NCBI GenBank assembly: GCA_949285785.1 | Contig: CASEAG010000028.1 | Span: 353,161 to 417,160, forward strand | Length of the DNA: 64,000 nt | Origin: an uncultured Spirochaetales bacterium | GTDB taxonomy: Bacteria > Spirochaetota > Spirochaetia > Sphaerochaetales > Sphaerochaetaceae | Direction of reading: 5' to 3' | Shown: one piece after another, positions 16,513 to 22,876 of the stretch | Layout: each line of letters starts with the position of its first letter | Numbering within the stretch: the first letter of the stretch is position 1 | Notes under the pieces: generated by a model | What the model was told of the DNA's origin: nothing | The model's input: only the letters and a program-made list of their open reading frames with translations | Databases searched by the model: none | Position numbers and translations under genes: made by a program

Positions 16513-17556
16513 CTACAGAATTGAAGAATACACCTTTGGGACCAGCTGCTCGACACAGTAGTCCAAATCATCAATTTCATCAGGTCCAAGGTCCCCTATG
16601 TTGACATTCTTTCCATCTGTCTGAATGAACTTCACTTCATATGTGATAGGCACAACCTCTCCCGCATTAATTGCGTAATTTGTGACTTCAAAACAGATAT
16701 GCAACTCGGTCATTTCATCAGTCAGGGGATAGAGGAGCAATCCAAGAGGAATACTCTCGACACACTCAATGTCTGGAATCCTATCAACGTATACTATGCC
16801 CTCTATGGGGAAAAATCCGCCGCCTTTCTTCTCAATCATTATTTCAGTAACAAAGGCCAAGGCAACTGCATAAGGCGGCTTGACAAGTCTGCTATAGGCT
16901 TCGGTGCCATCAATTGGTTCTGCATCAGGGTTGTCCTTGTAATGATTGAGCAGACTATATATGTCCCCGACTAGCTGATCCAGAGGAACTGTCTCGTCTT
17001 CAACAATCACCTCAATTGGGAATTTGCCATCTGCCCTGTTCACATTGGACAAAAGGTTATAATCGTCAGTTGCGAAATCTTCAACGACCATTTCGGCAAC
17101 AAGTTCACCATTGACATTGAACATCCTTGCATAGCCGCTCAAAACATCATTGGATATGACGGAAAGCCCCGCTCCGCTAACACTGAACTCATCCAGTGTC
17201 AAATCATATTCGGTATAGTACTGTCCAGGTTCAAGCCAATAGTAGCCCATCCAGGACCTCAATGCATCTTCAATCAGATAATGGTCTATGGCTTCTCCAT
17301 TGGACGAAACATGCGAATGCCTCAGACTGACATTACAGAATTCTCCAGCAGAAGAAAGGCTGTCTATCTCAACGCTTTTGGCCATGCGAGCCAAGCTTTT
17401 CGAGATTGTGGGATGAACTTCCGGAGAGGATGGAATGGAGGAATCCGAAGAACCATCCAACCCGGATGAGTTCAAGTCCCCATTGCAGGATGTAGCCTGA
17501 AAAAGCAGCAACATGGATGCAATGAGAATCAACATCAACCTTATGTGGTGAGACAT
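16513..17556 (-). CDS. Large lipoprotein of unknown function
   Basis: 347 residues from the ATG at 17556 (an ATG at 17577 is possible but adds a hydrophilic extension). The signal peptide MLILIASMLLLFQATSC gives a lipidated Cys near residue 24, followed by a Ser/Gly/Asp linker (NSSGLDGSSDSSIPSS). The body is a mixed alpha/beta protein with no motif I recognise. It is clearly more AT-rich than the flanking recombinase and nuclease genes, with scattered TTA and ATA codons, so recent acquisition is likely. It shares the 'C-N/K/S-G-D' lipobox context with the lipoproteins at 1036 and 21210, which suggests one export route and perhaps one source. Confidence 0.75.
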   Translation of the reverse strand: MSHHIRLMLILIASMLLLFQATSCNGDLNSSGLDGSSDSSIPSSPEVHPTISKSLARMAKSVEIDSLSSAGEFCNVSLRHSHVSSNGEAIDHYLIEDALRSWMGYYWLEPGQYYTEYDLTLDEFSVSGAGLSVISNDVLSGYARMFNVNGELVAEMVVEDFATDDYNLLSNVNRADGKFPIEVIVEDETVPLDQLVGDIYSLLNHYKDNPDAEPIDGTEAYSRLVKPPYAVALAFVTEIMIEKKGGGFFPIEGIVYVDRIPDIECVESIPLGLLLYPLTDEMTELHICFEVTNYAINAGEVVPITYEVKFIQTDGKNVNIGDLGPDEIDDLDYCVEQLVPKVYSSIL

Positions 17557-17631
17557 CACTCTACTCCAAAAACACATCTTTCACCGAAGCCTATCACTTA
17601 CCGATTTGACCATCAATATGATCCCTACCCG

Positions 17632-17655
17632 TCACCTCCTACCAGATGGAGGTGA
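17632..17655 (+). promoter_or_regulatory. Inverted repeat that would hide the ribosome binding site of the recombinase cassette
   Basis: TCACCTCC (17632-17639) is the exact complement of GGAGGTGA (17648-17655), which is the ribosome binding site of the gene starting at 17662. The loop is eight bases. Folding would block initiation of the first cassette gene. A dyad protein-binding site is the alternative. Confidence 0.6.
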
Positions 17656-17661
17656 AACGAA

Positions 17662-18078
17662 ATGACGGAAATCGAAAAGGCGACAATCCGCGAACTGAGG
17701 ACACGGGGACTCGGCATGCAGGCCATCGCCGACAACACGGGCATGAGCAGGGACCAGGTGCGCTACTTCCTCCGCAAGGAAGGATTGGGCGGAGCTGTCG
17801 GCAACACCGCAGAAGGAAGAATCTGCATGGAGTGCGGCAGGACGCTGATCCATACAGACGGCAAGAGGAAGAGGCGCTTCTGCTCCGACAGCTGCCGCAT
17901 GAAGTGGTGGAACCGCAGGAGAAACACCAGGCGTTCCAAGTCGATGAAAGAACTCGCATGTCCTGTCTGCGGCCAGATCTTCTGGGCATATGGCGCGAGC
18001 CACAGGCGTTTCTGCTCGACGGAATGCTATCTGGCATGGAGGAGGGAGAGGCATGACGGAAGAAAGGCTGAGGAATGA
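17662..18078 (+). CDS. HTH / zinc-finger accessory protein of a serine recombinase cassette
   Basis: 138 residues. Residues 1-45 are a small helix-turn-helix (IRELRTRGLGMQAIADNTGM then SRDQVRYFLRK). Two Cys-rich clusters follow: CMECGRTLIHTDGKRKRRFC ... SC near 53-78, and CPVCGQIFWAYGASHRRFC ... C near 97-121, the MYM/zinc-ribbon pattern. Proteins of this build occur immediately upstream of paired large serine recombinases in Firmicutes and related mobile elements, where they are thought to help bind DNA. It overlaps the next small gene by 26 bases and starts the cassette operon. Strong GGAGGTGA precedes the ATG, but within an inverted repeat. Confidence 0.75.
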   Translation: MTEIEKATIRELRTRGLGMQAIADNTGMSRDQVRYFLRKEGLGGAVGNTAEGRICMECGRTLIHTDGKRKRRFCSDSCRMKWWNRRRNTRRSKSMKELACPVCGQIFWAYGASHRRFCSTECYLAWRRERHDGRKAEE

Positions 18079-18223
18079 AGTGGCCTACGACACCATCGTG
18101 CGGCTTTTCCGCAAGGCCTGCGACGATGGGGTCATATCTAAGGAGGAGATGGAGAGGCTGAATAGGGAGGCGGACAGGAGATTCAAGCCGATCGTGCCGG
18201 ATTTCGTCCTCGACGAGGCTTGA
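18053..18223 (+). CDS. Small SHOCT-like protein of the recombinase cassette
   Basis: 56 residues; ATG at 18053 after GGAGGGAG. The sequence MTEERLRNEVAYDTIVRLFR ... DGVISKEEMERLNREADRRF has the helix-'G(V/L)IS.EE(F/M/Y)..' pattern of SHOCT-like short proteins that often precede site-specific recombinase genes. It probably acts as an oligomerisation or partner module. The gene lies between the HTH/zinc-finger protein and the first recombinase, overlapping the former, so co-expression is certain if the operon is transcribed. Confidence 0.65.
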   Translation: MTEERLRNEVAYDTIVRLFRKACDDGVISKEEMERLNREADRRFKPIVPDFVLDEA

Positions 18224-18266
18224 CGATTGCCAAGATGTGCGGCAGGACAGGGTACAGGTAGAAGAG

Positions 18267-19490
18267 ATGAAGACGATACATCTGACGACATTGCCGAGAA
18301 TTATCCGCAGGCCCAGGGCCTGCGCCTATGCCAGGGTCTCGCAGAACGACGAGATCATGGCGTCTTCCTTCGCCCAGCAGCTCAGCCATTACGGCAGACT
18401 CATCAGGGAGAATCCCGAATGGGACTTCGCAGGAATCTATGCGGACGACGGAATCAGCGGCACGACCATCGGAAGACCGGGATTCGCGTCGATGATGGCG
18501 GATGCAAGGGCCGGCAGGATCGACATCATTCTGGTGAAGTCCATCTCGAGATTTGCGAGGAACACCGTCGCTCTCCTATCATGCCTCAGGGAACTCAGGG
18601 CCCTCGGCGTCAGCGTGCGCTTCGAGCGCGAGAACATCGACTCCATGTCCACCGAGGGAGAGCTGATGCTCACCCTCCTCGCCTCCTTTGCGGAGGAGGA
18701 GTCGCGCTCTATCTCGAACAACACCAAGTGGGCGATCAGAAAGAAGTTCGAGGAGGGAATCCCCCAGAACCGCCTCGTCTACGGCTACCTCTGGACGGGC
18801 GGGGACTTCATCATCGTCGACCATGAGGCCGAAGTCGTCAGGGAGATATTCGCATCCTACCTTGCGGGAGAGTCTCCGCAGGGGATTGCCAAGAGGCTTG
18901 CATCACGTGGCGAGAGGTCGAAGAAAGGCAGACTCATGTGCTATGCCTCCGTGTTCACAATCCTACGCAACGAGGACTACACGGGTCTCACCCACCTCCA
19001 GAAGACCTTCTCCAACGATGTCATCGAGAGGGGCTTCTCGTGGAACAGGGGCGAACTCCCCAAGTTTGCCGTCGAAGGACTTTTCCCTCGGATCATATCT
19101 CCAGAGGACTTCAGGAAGACTCGGGACGAGATTGCCCTGCGTGCAAGTCAGCACATACTTGCAAGCAGGACAATCAGGTTCACGCCATTTGTCCGCAAGG
19201 TCTACTGTGGCGACTGCGGAAGGGCCTACAGACGCACCTCAACGAACAGGTATGTCGGATGGAAGTGCGGGACCAAGATCGACTCCGGCGTCTCCGCCTG
19301 CCACAACTCCAACATAGCCGAGCATGTCCTCATCGACACATCATGCGGGGTGCTCGGAATGAAGGAGTTTGACGGAGACGTCTTCAGGGAACTCGTCGAG
19401 CGCATCGTCGTCCATGACGACATCCTCGAATTCCACATGAGCGACGGGAGCGTCGAGACAGTCCTCTGGAAGGAGGCGCTCGATGCCTAA
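18267..19490 (+). CDS. Large serine recombinase A
   Basis: 407 residues from the ATG at 18267. The resolvase domain (about 14-160) has the YARVS motif carrying the nucleophilic Ser, GISGTTIGRPGFASMM, and the arginine motif KSISRFARN. ESRSISNN follows at the hinge helix. The recombinase domain (about 165-270) has VYGYLWTGGDFIIVDHEA and RNEDYTG. A zinc ribbon (VYCGDCGRAYRR ... CGTK ... C) lies near 310-340. These enzymes integrate or excise elements through a Ser-linked double-strand break. It lacks the long C-terminal coiled coil of phage integrases and overlaps a second recombinase by eight bases, so the two probably act as a pair, as CcrA/CcrB do. Confidence 0.9.
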   Translation: MKTIHLTTLPRIIRRPRACAYARVSQNDEIMASSFAQQLSHYGRLIRENPEWDFAGIYADDGISGTTIGRPGFASMMADARAGRIDIILVKSISRFARNTVALLSCLRELRALGVSVRFERENIDSMSTEGELMLTLLASFAEEESRSISNNTKWAIRKKFEEGIPQNRLVYGYLWTGGDFIIVDHEAEVVREIFASYLAGESPQGIAKRLASRGERSKKGRLMCYASVFTILRNEDYTGLTHLQKTFSNDVIERGFSWNRGELPKFAVEGLFPRIISPEDFRKTRDEIALRASQHILASRTIRFTPFVRKVYCGDCGRAYRRTSTNRYVGWKCGTKIDSGVSACHNSNIAEHVLIDTSCGVLGMKEFDGDVFRELVERIVVHDDILEFHMSDGSVETVLWKEALDA

Positions 19491-21036
19491 AGCCGTCACG
19501 ATGATTCCGGCGACCATACCGAAGCTCCAGCCCATCGCCGCACCGAACGGAAAGAGACGGCGTGTAGCCGCATATGCCAGAGTCTCGACGGATTTTGAGG
19601 AACAGCTCACGAGCTTCGAGACGCAGATAAGCTACTACACTGACTACATCAGGTCGCATGAGGAATGGGACTTCGTGAAGGTATACTCGGATGAAGGCAT
19701 CACGGGTACGAGCATAAAGCTCAGGGCGGGCTTCCAGCAGATGGTCTCCGATGCCCTTGAAGGAAGGATCGACCTCATCATCACGAAATCCATCTCTCGC
19801 TTTGCACGCAACACGGTGGACTCTCTCACCATGATCCGCAAGCTCAAGGACAACGATGTCGAGGTCTACTTCGAGAAGGAGAACATCTGGACCTTCGACT
19901 CCAAGGGGGAACTCATCATCACCATAATGAGCTCCATCGCACAGGAGGAGGCCCGGTCGATCTCGGAGAACATCACATGGGGATGGAGGTCGAGGTTTGC
20001 CGACGGAAGGTTCCCCATCACCAACACCCTCGGCTACCGCTACAGGGATGGCGAGAACGTGATCATCGAGGACGAGGCGAAAATCGTGCGCTACATCTTC
20101 TCCGCCTACGCCTCCGGCGACAACACCGGGACCATTGCAAGATACCTCTCCAAAATTGGGGCGAAGACGATCAGGGGCAACACCAACTGGTCCAAAAGCT
20201 CCGTCAGGAAGATCCTCTGCAACGAGAAGTACACCGGCAATGCGACCCTCCAGAAGACCTACACTGTGGACTTCCTCACAAAGAAGCGGGCCGTCAACAA
20301 CGGCGAGGTCCCGAAGTACTATGTCGAGGACAGCCATCCGGCGATAATCAGCAAGGACATGTTCGACTATGTCCAGAGTCTTGTGCACAACGGAAGGCGC
20401 AACCAGAAGACTCCACTGCTGAATCTCGTGATCTGCGGGGTATGTGGCGAAAGGTATGTGACAATCAGGACACACAACAACACCCGTTACGAGAAGGTCT
20501 ATCTGAAGTGTCCGAACAGGACGGCGAAGAAGTGCCTCACTCCCCACCTTTCCATCCCTGAGCTTGAGGCCATCGTCGTCAAGGCGCTGAACTCAATCGC
20601 TCCGGATGCCGAGAAGCTTGCCATAGCAGTCAGGGACATCGTCGAGACGGTCTATGACCAGTCGGCACTTAAGGCGTCACTGTCGGAGAAGGAGGCGGAA
20701 CTCCTCGACCTCGGCAACCAGATAGACACGGTCGTCAAGCAGATGCCGAGGCACATTGCAGACCATGAAGAGCATGTCAGGCTCTACAACAGGCTGCTTG
20801 TGAAGGCGGACAAGGTGAAGAAGGACATCGATGCGACAAGGGACTCCATCGACAGGATGGGACAGACCAGGGGCAGACTCCTGCTGTATGCAGGACAACT
20901 CGAGAAGATGCCGGCCGTCATCACGGAATACTCGGACAAAATGGCACTGCTCACCATTCAGCAGATGACGGTCTACTCAAAGGACAGGATTGAAGTAACG
21001 TTCAAGGATGGACGCACGGTCACCGTCGGATTATAG
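19483..21036 (+). CDS. Large serine recombinase B
   Basis: 517 residues; ATG at 19483 with AAGGAGG upstream, overlapping recombinase A. The catalytic YARVS motif is at residue ~30, GITGTSIKLRAGFQQM near 80, and KSISRFARN near 105. A recombinase domain with LGYRYRDGENVIIEDEAKIV and NEKYTGNATLQKT follows. The zinc ribbon CGVCGERY ... CPNRTAKKC lies near 320-350. The C-terminal 130 residues form a coiled coil (LKASLSEKEAELLDLGNQID onward), which in large serine recombinases controls synapsis and directionality. With recombinase A and the two helper proteins it makes a complete mobility module, which may move the accessory lipoprotein and nuclease segment. Confidence 0.92.
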   Translation: MPKAVTMIPATIPKLQPIAAPNGKRRRVAAYARVSTDFEEQLTSFETQISYYTDYIRSHEEWDFVKVYSDEGITGTSIKLRAGFQQMVSDALEGRIDLIITKSISRFARNTVDSLTMIRKLKDNDVEVYFEKENIWTFDSKGELIITIMSSIAQEEARSISENITWGWRSRFADGRFPITNTLGYRYRDGENVIIEDEAKIVRYIFSAYASGDNTGTIARYLSKIGAKTIRGNTNWSKSSVRKILCNEKYTGNATLQKTYTVDFLTKKRAVNNGEVPKYYVEDSHPAIISKDMFDYVQSLVHNGRRNQKTPLLNLVICGVCGERYVTIRTHNNTRYEKVYLKCPNRTAKKCLTPHLSIPELEAIVVKALNSIAPDAEKLAIAVRDIVETVYDQSALKASLSEKEAELLDLGNQIDTVVKQMPRHIADHEEHVRLYNRLLVKADKVKKDIDATRDSIDRMGQTRGRLLLYAGQLEKMPAVITEYSDKMALLTIQQMTVYSKDRIEVTFKDGRTVTVGL

Positions 21037-21083
21037 GCAAGGTGGGGAAGATGGGCTTGGAAGATATGGGGGATGAAGTGCAA

Positions 21084-21139
21084 TGACAAAGAAGACCCGG
21101 ACCGCAAGCTCCGGGCCTGGATGAAGGCAGTCTTTGTCA
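21084..21139 (+). repeat. Nested inverted repeat at the end of the recombinase cassette
   Basis: Outer arms TGACAAAGA (21084-21092) and TCTTTGTCA (21131-21139) enclose inner arms CCCGGA (21096-21101) and TCCGGG (21110-21115). There is no clear T run. It could be a terminator-like structure or part of a recombination site of the adjacent recombinases. Confidence 0.5.
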
Positions 21140-21209
21140 ATTACCTGTCCTTCGAGTAAAAGCTACCTCCATGGGAATAGCCGAAATCGTTTATGCAAGA
21201 AAATCGGAG

Positions 21210-21932
21210 CTAGAAACCATCCCTCCTCTCCTCAAAGCGCCAAGCAAACCGGAAATCACGTCCACTCTCTGTGAGAGAGAAGATGATTTCGTAAACTTCA
21301 TCCTCCTGACTATTCTGATAGATGATCTTCAGGTCATCCTTGTGCGCATTGAAGTCAAGGATTGCAATCGGCCATTTACCATTTTCATCCGGCTCCATGT
21401 AGCCGTATGTCTTGATGCTTATGTTGTCCTCAGAAATTGTCGCAGGGAAACCCTCTTTACTGTCGGTGAAGCTTCCATGCAGGAATGACGGAACCGAAAG
21501 CGTTTGATTGCTGATTGTATCTGAAACAGGGACAAGGAAGATGGACCTGATATACGGGCTTCCTTCATCATTACCTTCCATCTCAAGCGATATCTTGTCT
21601 TTTGTTCCGCTTATGCTGACTGTGATCTGTGTGGCATTGTTGTTTGGCAGGTTGTCTGAATACGGTGCGGTGAACTTGTAGCCTTCATGGCTCTGGTCGA
21701 TGACGATCGAGTCAAGCGATGCGTAGTCGGAAAGCCTGTAGACACCTTCACCTAACCAGGAACTGGTTATTTCTATGTCGTGTGCACTGATGACGACCTT
21801 TTCAAGCGCACCGGTCCACTCGCCATGAAACTGTGCGGGGATGTTCATGCTGACGCCTGACGGGGTGTCTCCTGAACATGAGACAAAGATCAGGGCTACA
21901 GCAACCAATGCTACAATGAGAATTCTCCTCAT
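21210..21932 (-). CDS. Lipoprotein of unknown function behind a poly-G promoter
   Basis: 240 residues; ATG at 21932 after AAAGGAGG (an upstream start at 21950 would overlap the ribosome binding site). The lipobox is LIFVSC with Cys near residue 19. The body has a small beta-rich pattern with a QFHGEWTGALEKVVISAHDI segment, typical of spirochaete lipoproteins that begin with a 'F.G.W' lipocalin-like strand. A second half starts with PSFLHGSFTDSKEGFP, so the protein may be an internal repeat of two such domains. There is no catalytic motif. Its promoter contains a G8 tract between -35 and -10, so expression is probably switchable. Confidence 0.75.
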   Translation of the reverse strand: MRRILIVALVAVALIFVSCSGDTPSGVSMNIPAQFHGEWTGALEKVVISAHDIEITSSWLGEGVYRLSDYASLDSIVIDQSHEGYKFTAPYSDNLPNNNATQITVSISGTKDKISLEMEGNDEGSPYIRSIFLVPVSDTISNQTLSVPSFLHGSFTDSKEGFPATISEDNISIKTYGYMEPDENGKWPIAILDFNAHKDDLKIIYQNSQEDEVYEIIFSLTESGRDFRFAWRFEERRDGF

Positions 21933-21965
21933 GATTTCCTCCTTTACCATCTTTTGGATGACTCA

Positions 21966-21993
21966 ACCCTACCCCCCCCGAGCGGGTTGTCAA
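21966..21993 (-). promoter_or_regulatory. Promoter with G8 tract in the spacer (phase-variable candidate)
   Basis: Read on the reverse strand: TTGACA (21993-21988), a 16-base spacer that ends in eight G residues (21979-21972), then TAGGGT (21971-21966). The predicted transcript start is about 27 bases before the ATG at 21932. Gain of one G would give the optimal 17-base spacing. Confidence 0.75.
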
Positions 21994-21999
21994 TTATCG

Positions 22000-22580
22000 A
22001 ACACCGCTTTACAGATAAAATGATTATCAAGAAGCATCACATTCAGGAATTGGCCTCATGCGCAAAGTGTCACGTGAATCATAGTCCAATGTCGCATGAA
22101 TTCACGAACAGAAATGACAACAAGGACGGATGAAAAAGGCTCCCCCACAAGAATAACGAAATTGCGGGGGAGGATCGCATAGGAATACTATGCAATATGC
22201 TATTTGTCTGTTGACGGACAATACCATATATCTTCATTGAATGCAACGGATTATGATGCGGTCCAATACATGCACGGAAACACATGGGTGCAAACCCGTC
22301 CTCCATCATCCTGTGGAAGTAGTGACATCCATCCATTGCAGACCTGGCCAGCGCTTTGGAGCATCTGGATGAATGCGTCCACTTTCAGGACATTTCCGTC
22401 CTAAGGTCAGAATTGGGCCAAAATCACCCCTGAAACGATATTCTCAGCGATGAAACTTAATGAAATCAGCAGGGGTAAAGGCGTTTGGCAAGGCTCCTAA
22501 TATATCACCTAAATCCTTATAAAAGGGCACGGGACTAGAGCCAACAATGAAGAGACACGGCCATTAACTCTTTGTAGATA
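22000..22580. other. Non-coding stretch between lipoprotein promoter and tRNA-Asn terminator
   Basis: No convincing gene is present. The longest reading frame (reverse, 22079-22336) has poor composition, no ribosome binding site, and crosses a terminator hairpin. The segment 22400-22580 is AT-rich and could be the eroded end of an integrated element beside tRNA-Asn. I see no transposase or integrase motif in it. Confidence 0.4.
22131..22172 (-). terminator. Orphan reverse-strand terminator
   Basis: Reverse strand: CTCCCCC (22172-22166) pairs with GGGGGAG (22146-22140), and CCTTTTTC follows. No gene is visible upstream between this point and the tRNA-Asn terminator, so it may end a small RNA or a lost gene. 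Confidence 0.6.
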
Positions 22581-22588
22581 AAGAAAAA

Positions 22589-22615
22589 GCTAGGCAGAAA
22601 ATCGCCTAGCCTTTT
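22589..22615. terminator. Terminator downstream of tRNA-Asn
   Basis: GCTAGGC (22589-22595) pairs with GCCTAGC (22604-22610). T runs follow on both strands (CTTTT forward, CTTTTT reverse). It lies 29 bases beyond the 3' end of tRNA-Asn. Confidence 0.85.
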
Positions 22616-22638
22616 GTACCACTTTGGGCAACTAAACT

Positions 22639-22711
22639 CTCCCCCTGCAAGATTTGAACTTGCGACAGGCGGATTAACAGTCCGCTGCTCTACCGACTGA
22701 GCTAAAGGGGA
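22639..22711 (-). tRNA. tRNA-Asn (GTT)
   Basis: 73 bases on the reverse strand. The acceptor stem TCCCCTT pairs with AGGGGGA, the discriminator is G, the anticodon loop is CTGTTAA (GTT), and the T arm contains GTTCAAATC. CCA is not encoded. Confidence 0.95.
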
Positions 22712-22816
22712 ATGCTTTTCGCAACGATGTTGATGTTAGACAAAATCCGGCTTTGAGTCAATTGCTTTCGTCCATTTTATCCAATGATTTATCAAGTCGT
22801 TGCCATGCAAGGACAT

Positions 22817-22854
22817 AAAAGAGGCTCCTGCCCATTTTCAGGAGCGGGAGCCTC
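22817..22854 (-). terminator. Terminator of the 5'-nucleotidase gene
   Basis: GAGGCTCC (22821-22828) pairs with GGAGCCTC (22847-22854), and a T run follows on the reverse strand, 23 bases after the stop. Confidence 0.85.
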
Positions 22855-22876
22855 GTCGATACGGTAGTAGTCCGAC

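Noticed and set aside
22079-22336. 85-residue reverse open frame in the silent stretch
   Set aside because: No ribosome binding site, poor composition, and it runs through a terminator hairpin.
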